Shown: positions 1 to 8,227 of the stretch, piece by piece
Layout of the letters: each line of letters begins with the position of its first letter
Numbering within the stretch: the stretch's first letter is position 1
NCBI RefSeq assembly: GCF_048268525.1
Contig: NZ_JBLWVH010000012.1
Location: 1-64,000 of the forward strand
Direction of reading: 5' to 3'
Source: Maricaulis sp048268525
Lineage (GTDB): Bacteria; Pseudomonadota; Alphaproteobacteria; Caulobacterales; Maricaulaceae
Length of the DNA: 64,000 nt
Position numbers and translations under genes: made by a program
The notes under the pieces: generated by a model
Told to the model about the DNA's origin: nothing
Databases searched by the model: none
Seen by the model: the letters and a program-made list of their open reading frames with translations, nothing else

Positions 1-2
1 CC

Positions 3-146
3 CACCGGTCCTGGTGGGTGGCGCGCGAGGCCGTACAGTCGGCTGAACGCGGTGACGGGCGAGCGAAACTGGTCCTGGCCGGCGCGCTGACGGCACCGGT
101 CAGCCGGACCTACGCGCCAAAGCTGCGCGACGCCGGCTGGTACTAG
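3..146 (+). CDS. C-terminal end of an unidentified protein (partial)
   Basis: An open frame enters from the left edge and ends in TAG at 144-146, giving 47 residues. The tail is moderately basic and ends in LRDAGWY, with a Leu/Ala-rich stretch (LVLAGALTAPVS) just before. The codon pattern resembles the neighbouring genes, so this is probably the 3' end of a real gene whose body lies outside the window. Its stop overlaps the stop of the convergent acetyltransferase gene by two bases (shared CTAG), which supports the frame. I cannot assign a family from so short a piece. Confidence 0.5.
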   Translation, partial: HRSWWVAREAVQSAERGDGRAKLVLAGALTAPVSRTYAPKLRDAGWY

Positions 147-685
147 CGAAACGTCTCGCGGGATATCCGCCATTCGTCGGCACTTTGCCCCCAGACATCG
201 ACAATCATGCCAAAGCCTGGAACTTCCACATCCTGGCCCAGGTCGCGCGATCCGATTTTTCGCGCGACGCCTTGGCTCGGCGCGTTGTCGGCATCTATGA
301 GATGGACCACATCGGGCCAGCCCAGCGTGTCGAAAACGTGGTCCATGCACGCCGCCGCCGCCTCGGTTGCGTAGCCTTTGCCCCAGGTCGAACGGTTGAG
401 TGACCAACCGATTTCCGGTTGCGGCCACCCATGGGGGTACCAGGGCCCGACCCGTCCGAGCCAACGGCCGCTGTCCTTCTCGATCACAGAGAAAAACCCG
501 TATCCGCGCAATGCCCAGTGCCCGACGATTCCACACAGCCCGCGCCAGACAAGGGCCGGCTCCTGGATACCGCCGATGAACCGGGTGGTTTCCTCGTCCG
601 CCATCAACTCGCAGAGCGGTTCGAAGTCGGACAAGTCCGGTTGGCGCAAAATGAGACGGTCGGTTTCAAGCTTGATCTGGGTCAT
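143..685 (-). CDS. GNAT family N-acetyltransferase (RimJ/RimL-like)
   Basis: 180 residues. The start is taken as ATG at 685, preceded by a GGGG Shine-Dalgarno, rather than the GTG four codons upstream. The N-terminus (LETDRLILRQPDLSDFEPL) is the typical opening of the RimJ/RimL-type GNAT group. The later segments GRVGPWYPHGWPQPEIGWSL and TWGKGYATEAAAACMDHVF fit beta4 and the acetyl-CoA pyrophosphate loop (here KGYATEA, matching the usual Q/RxxGxA pattern). Such enzymes transfer acetyl from acetyl-CoA to a protein N-terminus or small amine. The substrate cannot be read from the sequence. The gene is monocistronic and convergent with the partial gene at the left edge. Confidence 0.85.
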   Translation of the reverse strand: MTQIKLETDRLILRQPDLSDFEPLCELMADEETTRFIGGIQEPALVWRGLCGIVGHWALRGYGFFSVIEKDSGRWLGRVGPWYPHGWPQPEIGWSLNRSTWGKGYATEAAAACMDHVFDTLGWPDVVHLIDADNAPSQGVARKIGSRDLGQDVEVPGFGMIVDVWGQSADEWRISRETFR

Positions 686-889
686 GCCCCAATGCACGGA
701 CTGGCGGTCGTCGGGTCAAGTGAATTCGCCGAGACAGTATTCACGCATTCCTTATGACTGCCTGCATATCCACGCCAGTTGGCGCGACCGATAAGCTCTC
801 CATCCGACCAGGTGCCGGCCGCGACCCGCGACTGGATCAAATCTTGCACCGTGTGCGGTCGAAGTTGTTCAGAGTGAGTAGTTTAGTCC

Positions 890-1405
890 ATGGCCGAGAA
901 ACGGCACGGTCCAGGCGTCATTACGCTGCTGGTTTACCTGATCGGCGCTGCCTCGCTGGCAGGCGGCCTGTCGGGCTGGCTGCACGCGACCGGAGCGGTG
1001 GACTGGGTGGAAACCCTGGACGCTCCGAACTGGGCGCCCAGCTTTGCCATGATGAACATCATCGGCTTGTTCATTCCCATATTCATCATGATCGCGTTGT
1101 GGATCGCCCAACGCAGTGGTCGCGACGGCATGCGCCTCCTGTGTACGCTGCTGGTCGCCTTGCTCCTCGCCGGCATGGCCATGCAGATCTGCGTGTTCTT
1201 CGGGACACGTGACCCGGCGCTCGGCTTCCTGGCGGCGATGGCGATGTGGGTTTATGCGCTGTTCGCGACCGGCATTGTCGGGCGCGCCTCGACGCCTGCC
1301 GGCGTCTTGTTGTGGGTGCCATTCGCTTGGCTCACGATGCTGCTCGTCCTCGGCTTCGAGCTGATGCGCCTCAACGCACCCGGCACGTTTGCGGGTGGCC
1401 TCTGA
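890..1405 (+). CDS. Divergent TspO/MBR-like integral membrane protein
   Basis: 171 residues with five hydrophobic segments (about 11-31, 50-70, 84-104, 111-131 and 136-158), the topology of the TspO/peripheral benzodiazepine receptor family. The loop between segments 1 and 2 reads LDAPNWAPSF, a worn version of the family's KPxWxPPxxxF motif. The last helix, FAWLTMLLVLGFELMRLN, resembles the conserved WxxFAxxLNxxIxRLN end. TspO proteins bind porphyrins or steroids and modulate tetrapyrrole or stress responses in alphaproteobacteria. Here the family call rests on topology and these degenerate motifs, so a search should confirm it. The gene is convergent with mdh, with a shared hairpin terminator between them. 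No strong Shine-Dalgarno precedes the ATG. Confidence 0.62.
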   Translation: MAEKRHGPGVITLLVYLIGAASLAGGLSGWLHATGAVDWVETLDAPNWAPSFAMMNIIGLFIPIFIMIALWIAQRSGRDGMRLLCTLLVALLLAGMAMQICVFFGTRDPALGFLAAMAMWVYALFATGIVGRASTPAGVLLWVPFAWLTMLLVLGFELMRLNAPGTFAGGL

Positions 1406-1471
1406 GTCACGCAGCGAAACAGATTGCTTTCGCACCATCGCAATACGGCCGACTGCCCGGCTCCGAACATG

Positions 1472-1500
1472 AAAACGCCGACCCGGTCGGGTCGGCGTTT
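1472..1500. terminator. Bidirectional rho-independent terminator
   Basis: A GC-rich inverted repeat: stem AAACGCCGACCC, short GGTC-type loop, stem GGGTCGGCGTTT. A-tract and T-tract flank it on the two sides, so it can stop transcription from the TspO-like gene and from mdh, which converge here. Confidence 0.85.
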
Positions 1501-1523
1501 CACGTCAGTGCGACCTGGACTGA

Positions 1524-2486
1524 TCAACCCAATGACGGCTCGAGCCCTTTGCAGGCTGCGACAAGGCCCTTCACGGAATCGACCGAGTTGTCGAACATGG
1601 TCTGTTCATCGGCGTTGAGCTCGATCTCGACGATCTTCTCGACACCGCCAGCGCCGATCACGACCGGGACGCCGACATAGAGATCGTCCTGGCCGAACTG
1701 GCCGGAGAGATAGGCGGCGCAGGGCAGGATGCGCTTCTTGTCGCGCAGGTAGGACACGGCCATGTCGATGGCGCTTTCAGCCGGTGCATAGAAAGCCGAC
1801 CCGGTTCCCAGCAGCGCAACGATCTCGCCCCCGCCCTTGCGGGTACGGTCAATGATGGCGTCCATCTTTTCGTCGGTGGACCAGCCCATCTTGACCATGT
1901 CAGGGACCGGAATTCCAGCAATCGTGGAATAGCGCAGCAGCGGAACCATGGTGTCACCATGGCCGCCCATCACGAAGGCCGTGACGTCTTCGACCGAGAC
2001 TTCGAACTCGTCGGCGAGGAAGTGACGGAAACGCGCGCTGTCGAGCACGCCGGCCATGCCTACGACCTTGTTGTGCGGCAGGCCGGAGAATTCGCGCAGC
2101 GCCCAGACCATGGCGTCGAGCGGGTTGGTGATGCAGATCACGAAAGCGTCCGGCGCGTGCTTGGCAATGCCTTCGCCGACCGCCTTCATGACTTTCAGGT
2201 TGATGCCCAGCAGGTCATCGCGGCTCATGCCCGGCTTGCGCGGCACACCGGCGGTGACGATGCAGACATCGGCGCCGGCGATCGCAGCGTAGTCGTCGGC
2301 ACCGGCGAGCTTGGAGTCCTTGCCGAAAACCGGACTGGCCTCGGCGATGTCCAGCGCCTTGCCCTTGGCGACACCTTCGGCAATGTCGAACAGGACGACG
2401 TCGCCCAGTTCTTCACGGGCTGCGATGTGGGCCAGGGTGCCACCGATCATTCCGGATCCGATGAGCGCAATCTTGTTACGGGCCAT
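1524..2486 (-). CDS. mdh: Malate dehydrogenase (LDH-like, NAD-dependent)
   Basis: 320 residues, the usual length of the alphaproteobacterial MDH of the lactate dehydrogenase-like group. It interconverts malate and oxaloacetate with NAD in the TCA cycle in the cytoplasm. The Rossmann motif GSGMIGG is at residues 10-16, with an Asp at the end of beta2 (VVLFDI) favouring NAD. Substrate-binding arginines lie in RKPGMSRDD (83-91) and at DSARF (about 152), and the catalytic His is H176 in GGHGDT. A strong Shine-Dalgarno (AAGAGGAG) precedes the ATG. In many relatives mdh is followed by sucCD and sucAB. Here it stands alone and ends at a shared terminator, so in this genome it is uncoupled from those genes at least on the 3' side. 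Confidence 0.97.
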   Translation of the reverse strand: MARNKIALIGSGMIGGTLAHIAAREELGDVVLFDIAEGVAKGKALDIAEASPVFGKDSKLAGADDYAAIAGADVCIVTAGVPRKPGMSRDDLLGINLKVMKAVGEGIAKHAPDAFVICITNPLDAMVWALREFSGLPHNKVVGMAGVLDSARFRHFLADEFEVSVEDVTAFVMGGHGDTMVPLLRYSTIAGIPVPDMVKMGWSTDEKMDAIIDRTRKGGGEIVALLGTGSAFYAPAESAIDMAVSYLRDKKRILPCAAYLSGQFGQDDLYVGVPVVIGAGGVEKIVEIELNADEQTMFDNSVDSVKGLVAACKGLEPSLG

Positions 2487-2634
2487 GGGGGAGCTCCTCT
2501 TGTGGGATATTCATGCTGTTGGCCAGCGGTCTAGCGCTGCGCGGCGGGTTCGGCAAGGCGGCGATATCAACGCAAGCGCGTCGGCCAAGCCTGTTCGCAA
2601 AGAATTCACGTCGCCGAACCACCGAAAAGGCCAC

Positions 2635-3429
2635 TCAATGCGTATAAAAGACGTCAAACGCCGCCGAATTGCGTGCGGGAACCGGGGTGGTGCCGGCGTA
2701 GCGTCGGAAATCGCGGGTCATGTGAGCCTGGTCGGCATAGCCGGCGAGGTCGGCAACCTCACTCAGCGCCGTCCCCGCCTTGATGGCCTCCCGGGCCCGA
2801 TGAAAACGGAAAATGCCGACCAGATCGCCGGCCGGTAGCCCGCATGCCCGCTCGAACCGCCTTCGGATGGTGCGTTCGCCGAGGCCGGAACGGGTCGCCA
2901 ATTTCCGGATTGATCCGGGTTCAGCACCACGCAATGACGAGACGAGGGCCACAACACCCTCGGGAAGATCGCATGACCGGAAACAATCAAGCAGCAGCCC
3001 GTTGGAGACGGCCAGGAACTCGGCAGGGCTCCCCGCGCTGCGCGCCATCGTCAGCAATCTGTCGGACGGCTTTGCTCCCACTATGGTGTCGAGCAGGACG
3101 GACCGATTGCGCCAGGCGGAAGGGTCGCGACCCAGCCCGCCTACCGCCCATGGATGGAGGCGGATTCCCAGCACATCCATCGGCCCTGAAAGCTGCAATG
3201 CCAGCGCACGGTTGAGGGGCCCGTAGAGAAACGCTTCCGGCTGCCGCACCCAGACGTTACCGGAGCGCTCGAGCGGTGGCACACCTCGATGCAGGATTAT
3301 CTCGCAACACCCATCCGGTGCAATCATCTGGGGGGTGTCGTCACCGCTATGGCGCAAGTGCCAGACCTCAGACACAAAATCGGCGAGATAGCCCGTCACC
3401 GCTTCACTGTTGTATTCAACACCGCCCAT
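2635..3429 (-). CDS. AraC family transcriptional regulator with DUF6597-type sensor domain
   Basis: 264 residues, starting at the ATG at 3429 because a strong GGGGG Shine-Dalgarno lies just upstream. The N-terminal half (WHLRHSGDD..., APDGCCEIILH, VWVRQPEAFLYGPL, LGIRLHPWAV) has the pattern of the cupin-like sensor found in many proteobacterial one-component AraC regulators. The C-terminal third carries two helix-turn-helix units: SIRKLATRSGLGERTIRRRF and LSEVADLAGYADQAHMTRDFRRYAGTTP. The ligand is unknown. It is divergent from the small secreted protein gene at 3508, about 80 bases away, so that gene is a plausible target. This last point is inference. Confidence 0.88.
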   Translation of the reverse strand: MGGVEYNSEAVTGYLADFVSEVWHLRHSGDDTPQMIAPDGCCEIILHRGVPPLERSGNVWVRQPEAFLYGPLNRALALQLSGPMDVLGIRLHPWAVGGLGRDPSAWRNRSVLLDTIVGAKPSDRLLTMARSAGSPAEFLAVSNGLLLDCFRSCDLPEGVVALVSSLRGAEPGSIRKLATRSGLGERTIRRRFERACGLPAGDLVGIFRFHRAREAIKAGTALSEVADLAGYADQAHMTRDFRRYAGTTPVPARNSAAFDVFYTH

Positions 3430-3507
3430 GCCGCCCCCTGTCCGGATCATTCAAGACGCCGCGTTCCGACCCTGTCAATAATGCCGGAGCCAACCTGGAG
3501 ACCCGCC

Positions 3508-3987
3508 ATGAAGACCAGACCGCAGCCCCGCCGAATACTATCCATCCGAGCCTTGGCCCTTGCCTGCTTCGCCGGCATGGCGGGATCAGCCTGTGTCGCG
3601 GCAGATGACGATTTCGACTGGCTGGCCGGTCACTGGCAAAGTGGGGATGATGACCCGGTGGTCGAGGAAGTCTGGACCGACGGTGCGGGCGGCCTCCTGC
3701 TGGGGGTCAACCGGACTCGCATCGGAGGCGAGGCGGTCGCTTTCGAATTCCTGCGGATCGAGAGCACCGAAACCGGAACCCGCTATTGCGCGCAGCCAAG
3801 CGGCCGACCGGCAACCTGTTTTGAGTTGACGGGCCAAACTGTGAACTCCGCCCGTTTCGAAAACGCCGATAACGACTTCCCTCAGGTGATTGAATACAGC
3901 CGCGACGGCCACACCCTGACCGCCACGATCTCGGATCTGTCGGGCGAACAATCGATGAGGTTCAGCTGGGAGCGCGTCGGCGACTAA
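3508..3987 (+). CDS. Exported DUF6265-like protein
   Basis: 159 residues, starting at the ATG preceded by CTGGAG. The first 32 residues are a signal peptide: basic start MKTRPQPRR, hydrophobic core, then ACVA-A as a likely cleavage site. The mature part begins DDDFDWLAGHW and continues VVEEVWTDGAGGLLLGVNRT, which is the hallmark of the DUF6265 family of periplasmic beta-rich proteins. ENADNDFPQVIEY fits the same family. The function is not known, and the lipocalin-like beta-barrel suggestion is only structural intuition. The stop codon abuts the stop of the convergent O-methyltransferase gene with no spacing. Confidence 0.75.
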   Translation: MKTRPQPRRILSIRALALACFAGMAGSACVAADDDFDWLAGHWQSGDDDPVVEEVWTDGAGGLLLGVNRTRIGGEAVAFEFLRIESTETGTRYCAQPSGRPATCFELTGQTVNSARFENADNDFPQVIEYSRDGHTLTATISDLSGEQSMRFSWERVGD

Positions 3988-4665
3988 TCAGCGCTTGAGC
4001 GCCATCAGGATGCCATCTCCCAATGTCGTGAACGCCATCTCGACCCGATCATCACCCCGAACCTTCGCCGCCAACGCGGCCAGGGCTTCGGCATCCGGGT
4101 CTGCGGCACGTTTGGCCGCATCGGCCACACTGCCACTCCACAGGACATTGTCGAACAGGATCAGGCCGCCCGGTCGGACCAGCTTGAGACCAGCCTCGTA
4201 GTAGTCATCATATCCGGTCTTGTCGGCATCAATGAAGACCATGTCGACCGTGCCGCCGATCTCGGTCACGAGACTCGCGAGCGTCTCCCGTGCATCGCCC
4301 AGCCGCAGATCGACCTGATCGGCAACACCCGCCTCGACCCAGTATTCACGGGCCTTGGCCGTATAGGGTTCGGAGATATCGCAGCCGAACAAGCGGGCTT
4401 GCGGCCCATGCAGGTCGCGCATCGCCAGCAGGGTCGCGAGGGCGGAGTAGCCGGTGAACACACCGACCTCCACAGCCGTCCTAGCGGACACCAGACGGGC
4501 GCACATTTGCAGGAAAGCGCCTTGTTCGGGTGATATCTGCATGCGGGCGATATCGCCCATTGCGTCTGTCTCCAACCGGCAACGCTCCAGGACGGGCGGC
4601 TCTGCCCGGTTCGCGCCTCGCACATACGCCGTCACATTGGCATCGAGTCCGATTGATCGTGACAT
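3988..4665 (-). CDS. Cation-dependent O-methyltransferase (caffeoyl-CoA OMT-like)
   Basis: 225 residues, the normal size of the bacterial caffeoyl-CoA O-methyltransferase-like family. The S-adenosylmethionine site is visible: AVEVGVFTGYSALATLLA (motif I), LFGCDISE (acid after beta2) and LRLGDARETL. The metal-binding and catalytic part MVFIDADKTGYDDYY and LILFDNVLWSG gives the Asp/Asp/Asn triad that coordinates the divalent cation. The natural acceptor is probably a catechol-type small molecule, but bacterial members are rarely assigned. It lies 17 bases downstream of zapE on the same strand, so they are likely cotranscribed without an evident functional link. Confidence 0.9.
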   Translation of the reverse strand: MSRSIGLDANVTAYVRGANRAEPPVLERCRLETDAMGDIARMQISPEQGAFLQMCARLVSARTAVEVGVFTGYSALATLLAMRDLHGPQARLFGCDISEPYTAKAREYWVEAGVADQVDLRLGDARETLASLVTEIGGTVDMVFIDADKTGYDDYYEAGLKLVRPGGLILFDNVLWSGSVADAAKRAADPDAEALAALAAKVRGDDRVEMAFTTLGDGILMALKR

Positions 4666-4682
4666 GGTCAGTCCTTCCTGGC

Positions 4683-5828
4683 TCAGGCCTGTTGGCTTGC
4701 CGGCTGCTCACGCCGCTCGGCGGCGAGATATTCATGCGTTCGCATTTCCATCAGGCGTGAGGCGGTGCGTTCGAATTCGAATGCACCATCACCGGCCGGG
4801 TACAGGTCGTCCGGGTGCGCATCCGCACTCATGACCAGCTTCGCCCGTGCCTCGTAAAGGGCGTCCACCAGGGTCACAAAGCGCTTCGCCTCATTGCGCT
4901 TGTCCGGGGACAGTTGCGGCACATAGTCCACCAGCACCGTGTGGAAGCGCTCGGCAATCGCCAGATAGTCCGCAGGCCCCAATGGACGCGCGCACAGTTC
5001 AGAGAATGTGAAGCGGGCCACGCCGGCTGCCTCGCGATAGATTTCCAATGTCCGCCCGTCGACATCGAGGGCGCAATGCTGGGGCACCGCACCCGAGGTC
5101 AGACGCTCCCAGGCATTGTCCATCGCCAGCTCGGCATCCGCCGAAAGGGGCGAATAGAAAACAGGAGCCGCCTCGAGCTGTCGGAGGCGAAAATCGGTGC
5201 CGCCGTCCAGTTCCATGACTTGCAGGCTTTGCTTGAGCAGCTCGATCACCGGCAGGAAGCGCTGGCGGTTCAGGCCATTCTTGTAAAGGTCGTCGGGATG
5301 GCGATTCGAGGTCGCCACGATGACCACGCCGCGTTTGAAAAACTGTTCAAACAAGCGCCCCAGTATCGACGCATCAGCGATGTCGGTGACCTGAAACTCG
5401 TCGAAGGCCAGCAAGCGGGCGCGGTCAGCGATCGATTTGGCAACCGGCGGGATCGGATCGTCACCTGCTCCGCGAACATATTCCGGTCTTTTGCGGCGTT
5501 CCGCGTCGGACATCTTGCGCCAGGCCGTCATGCGGCGATGAACGTCCTGCATGAATTCATGAAAGTGGACCCGACGCTTGGGAGAGACCGGCGCATGTTC
5601 GACGAACAGGTCCATCAGCATGGACTTTCCGCGCCCCACACCGCCCCACAGGTACAGTCCGGTTGGTGCCGGATCCGGTTTTCCGAACAGCTTCTTGCGG
5701 TCCGGCCGCCACGCCGCCAGCCGGTCCGCTAGGTCGGTCAGGGCAGCGGCAGCCCGCTCCTGTTCGACATCCGCATTCAGGATGCCGGCTTCAACGCGCT
5801 GGCGCAGGACTGAAAGTGGCGTCGTCAT
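4683..5828 (-). CDS. zapE: Cell division protein ZapE / AFG1-like ATPase
   Basis: 381 residues, normal for this family. Walker A is GGVGRGKSMLMDLF, followed by the family signature RVHFHEFMQDVHRRM. Walker B is LLAFDEFQVTDIADASIL, and the sensor region is GVVIVATSNRHPDDLYKNGLNR. The protein is a P-loop ATPase of the AFG1 class. In E. coli ZapE associates with the Z ring, and in mitochondria Afg1 helps degrade respiratory complex subunits. In many alphaproteobacteria zapE sits just upstream of mdh. Here mdh is about 2.2 kb away on the same strand, separated by the methyltransferase, AraC and DUF6265 genes. Confidence 0.95.
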   Translation of the reverse strand: MTTPLSVLRQRVEAGILNADVEQERAAAALTDLADRLAAWRPDRKKLFGKPDPAPTGLYLWGGVGRGKSMLMDLFVEHAPVSPKRRVHFHEFMQDVHRRMTAWRKMSDAERRKRPEYVRGAGDDPIPPVAKSIADRARLLAFDEFQVTDIADASILGRLFEQFFKRGVVIVATSNRHPDDLYKNGLNRQRFLPVIELLKQSLQVMELDGGTDFRLRQLEAAPVFYSPLSADAELAMDNAWERLTSGAVPQHCALDVDGRTLEIYREAAGVARFTFSELCARPLGPADYLAIAERFHTVLVDYVPQLSPDKRNEAKRFVTLVDALYEARAKLVMSADAHPDDLYPAGDGAFEFERTASRLMEMRTHEYLAAERREQPASQQA

Positions 5829-5940
5829 GTCACCAAGGCTTCGGCGTTGCGGGGGGTGAGGTCAATGGCAGAGAGGCTGGCAAACTGCAGTTTGGCAAGG
5901 GCGCTCCCGCGCAGCGGTCGCCTTGCAGCTGGTCGATCAG

Positions 5941-6372
5941 TCAGCTGCCCTCAATCCCCGCCAGCGCCTTTCGCATGGCATCCGGCAGCGGGACCGGCCG
6001 GCGGGTGTCGCGATCAACATAGACGTGGACGAAGCGGCCCTGAGCCGCCGGCTCGTCCTCGCCTTGTTTGAACAGGCCGATTTCATAGCTGACCGACGAA
6101 TTGCCAAGCCGGGCCACACGCACGCCGGCCTCGACCGTCTCCGGGAAAGCCAGCGGCGCGAAATAATTGCAGCCGGTTTCGACCACCAGGCCGATCACGC
6201 TGCCCTCATGGATATTCAGGCCAGCCTCTTCGATCAGGAAACAGTTCACAGCGGTATCGAAAAAGCCGTAATAAGCGGCGTTGTTGATGTGGCCATAGAT
6301 GTCATTGTCGGCCCAACGGGTGGGAAGGGCACGGAAGCGGGGGTAGACGCTGCGGTTGCGCTTATCGATCAC
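5941..6372 (-). CDS. Acyl-CoA thioesterase, hotdog fold (YbgC/4HBT-like)
   Basis: 143 residues. The N-terminal RWADNDIYGHINNAAYYGFFDTAVN is the hotdog signature of 4-hydroxybenzoyl-CoA thioesterase-type enzymes, with the catalytic Asp in ADND and the conserved GHxNNxxY. Such enzymes cleave acyl-CoA thioesters in the cytoplasm. The start is GTG at 6372, in a 4-base GTGA overlap with the stop of the upstream alcohol dehydrogenase, so translation is probably coupled. The pairing suggests both act on the same alcohol/aldehyde-to-acyl-CoA route, though this is inference. Confidence 0.88.
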   Translation of the reverse strand: MIDKRNRSVYPRFRALPTRWADNDIYGHINNAAYYGFFDTAVNCFLIEEAGLNIHEGSVIGLVVETGCNYFAPLAFPETVEAGVRVARLGNSSVSYEIGLFKQGEDEPAAQGRFVHVYVDRDTRRPVPLPDAMRKALAGIEGS

Positions 6373-7511
6373 AGCACCGACTCATAGCAGGCGTGGGCGG
6401 CCTCGAGCGTCATGGGTCGCGGATTGTTCTTCAGCAGGCGCTCGACCTTCATCGCGTCCTCGGCCATTTTCGGCAGGTCATTGTGGGAGACACCGACCTG
6501 GCTCAGCCGGGTTTCGATCCCGACTACCTCGGCAATGCGCTCCATTTCGTCCACCAGGGCTTCCGTCGAGGCTCCGGCGAGGTCGAGATGCGCCGCAAGT
6601 TGGGTGTAAAGCGCCTCGGCGGCGGGCGCGTGCAAGCCCACGAGCGGTGGCAGCTGCAGGGAGTGGGAGAGCCCGTGCGGCCCATGAAATATCCCGCCGA
6701 GCGGGTAGGCCAGCGCATGGACGGCCCCGACCGGAGCATTGGCAAAGGCCTGCCCGGCAAGCAAGGCCCCCAAAAGCATGTCTTCGCGCGCCGACATATC
6801 CGACCCGTCCAGACAGGCCCGCTCGATCGAACCATGCAGCTTTTTCAGGCCGGCGAGCGCGAGGGCGTCTGACACCGGATTCTTCTCGATCGCCGACGTA
6901 TAGGCCTCGATGGCATGCACCATAGCGTCGATGCCGGTCGCCGCCGTGACATGCCGCGGCAGGCCGATTGTCAAAGCGGCATCCAGCACGGCCAGGTCTG
7001 CGTACAGGGTCGGATCATTGACCCCCATTTTCGTTGTCTCGCCCACAGTCACGACAGAGATCGGTGTCACTTCAGACCCGGTTCCGGCAGTCGTCGGGAT
7101 CAGGATCAGGGGTAGTCGCTGCCCCCTGACCTTGTTGACGCCGTACATCTCGGACAGGGGCTGGTCGCTGCCCAACAGCAGGGCAACAAGCTTGGCCGTA
7201 TCCAGTGACGAGCCTCCACCGATACCGATCACCAATTGGGCGCCGAATTCGCGCGCCCGGGCAGTCGCCGCCAACACCATGTCTTCAGGCGGATCGGCTA
7301 TCACCTCATCCAGGACGAGCACCGACAGGCCCGCGGCCTTCAGCTCATCCAATGGCGCGTTGATCAGACCGGCCTTGCGGACGCCCTGGTCCGTGACGAG
7401 GGCGACGCGCTCGACACCGGCCAAAAGCGGCGCCGCTATTCCCGACAACTCGGTCGCGGAACCACTGCCGGCATGAATATGGGGAACGGTTCGGAACTGG
7501 AATGTGGCCAT
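6369..7511 (-). CDS. Iron-containing alcohol dehydrogenase
   Basis: 380 residues, typical for the type III (Fe-dependent) alcohol dehydrogenases. The NAD-binding loop is GIGGGSSLDTAKLVALL, followed by IPTTAGTGSEVTPISVV. The metal site is carried by the Asp/His set in DAMVHAIEAYTS and by the two histidine segments HALAYPLGGIFHGPHGLSHS. The enzyme interconverts an alcohol and an aldehyde or ketone. The specific substrate cannot be told. The gene is followed with overlap by a thioesterase gene and preceded by a 262-base AT-rich intergenic stretch that must hold its promoter. Confidence 0.93.
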   Translation of the reverse strand: MATFQFRTVPHIHAGSGSATELSGIAAPLLAGVERVALVTDQGVRKAGLINAPLDELKAAGLSVLVLDEVIADPPEDMVLAATARAREFGAQLVIGIGGGSSLDTAKLVALLLGSDQPLSEMYGVNKVRGQRLPLILIPTTAGTGSEVTPISVVTVGETTKMGVNDPTLYADLAVLDAALTIGLPRHVTAATGIDAMVHAIEAYTSAIEKNPVSDALALAGLKKLHGSIERACLDGSDMSAREDMLLGALLAGQAFANAPVGAVHALAYPLGGIFHGPHGLSHSLQLPPLVGLHAPAAEALYTQLAAHLDLAGASTEALVDEMERIAEVVGIETRLSQVGVSHNDLPKMAEDAMKVERLLKNNPRPMTLEAAHACYESVL

Positions 7512-7773
7512 TTTGGGCTCTCAACACCGGTTTACAGTTAACGGTATGTTTTCCATGTCCTACCGGCTGATTTTTGGCAAGAGGAGGAATTATCGCAGTT
7601 CGTCGCTCATTTTGTACGCATTTGAATTGATTGAGAAGCGTTGGTTAAGATGCAAAAAACTGAGCCTACGCAAGCGTTTTCGACACACGCGCTCATTTTC
7701 GAATACTGGCGAACAGCGTTCGGAAAACCTATTTTCGGCCAGCAACAAAAACAAGCGTGTGTAGGTGTAGAGT
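7512..7773. other. AT-rich intergenic region between divergent genes
   Basis: 262 bases visibly richer in A+T than the surroundings, lying between the alcohol dehydrogenase (-) and the small STAS-like gene (+). It contains a 10-base direct repeat CGCTCATTTT at 7604-7613 and 7690-7699, a TTTACAGTTAAC element near 7531-7542 next to the dehydrogenase start, and TTGATT near 7628. Short open frames on both strands here have no good ribosome sites and no recognisable protein character. I read it as a double promoter/operator region. Confidence 0.5.
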
Positions 7774-8151
7774 ATGACGGTCAGGGTGGACCTTATCGAT
7801 GGCGGATCGGTCATCGAAATCCGCGCAAGCGGGCAGGCAACGCGCCGCGAGGCCGGTTGGGCAACAGAGCGGGCTCGCGAACTCAGCCAGGATCAGGCGG
7901 TCCGCGCCATTCTGGCCGATTGTCGCGACGCTGAACGCCAGAACTCACCGAAATTGTCCGCCGAGATCATCGAGAATTTCGTGTTCGCGCTGGAGCGCCC
8001 CCTCCCGACCGCCTACATCATTCCGCAGGTCTGGGATGAGGCCTATCAGGCATCGGTCCGACACGAGATCTCCGAACTTCCCGAACAAGCCCGCTTTTTT
8101 ACGGATCGAAACGAAGCCCTGTCCTGGCTGGCCGTCCGGCAGTCCGCCTGA
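7774..8151 (+). CDS. Small SpoIIAA/STAS-like protein, unknown role
   Basis: 125 residues. Alternating beta and alpha predictions (IDGGSVIEIRASGQATRREAGWATERARELS, then VRAILADCRDAE, then PTAYIIPQ, then ARFFTDRNEALSWL) match the SpoIIAA-like domain common in proteobacterial stand-alone small proteins. The ATG follows GTGTAGGTGTAGAGT, only a modest ribosome site. No catalytic motif is visible. The C-terminal FTDRNEALSWL has a close echo in the protein at 52810-53211 (FTNRTEALDWL), so the two may be distant paralogs. It is convergent with mmsA across a hairpin terminator. Confidence 0.7.
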   Translation: MTVRVDLIDGGSVIEIRASGQATRREAGWATERARELSQDQAVRAILADCRDAERQNSPKLSAEIIENFVFALERPLPTAYIIPQVWDEAYQASVRHEISELPEQARFFTDRNEALSWLAVRQSA

Positions 8152-8175
8152 CACCTGACAGGCTTTCACCCAACA

Positions 8176-8208
8176 AAAAGGCCTCCAGGGAGTTCCGGGA
8201 GGCCTTTT
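8176..8208. terminator. Bidirectional rho-independent terminator
   Basis: Inverted repeat AAAAGGCCTCC ... GGAGGCCTTTT with a short central loop, lying between the convergent STAS-like gene and mmsA. Runs of A and T on the two arms allow it to work in both directions. Confidence 0.87.
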
Positions 8209-8227
8209 GCATGCGTGTCGGAGTGCG

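Noticed and set aside
7504..7764. Possible small gene in the AT-rich spacer (86 codons)
   Set aside because: Starts within the dehydrogenase promoter, no ribosome site, basic and serine-rich composition typical of chance translation.
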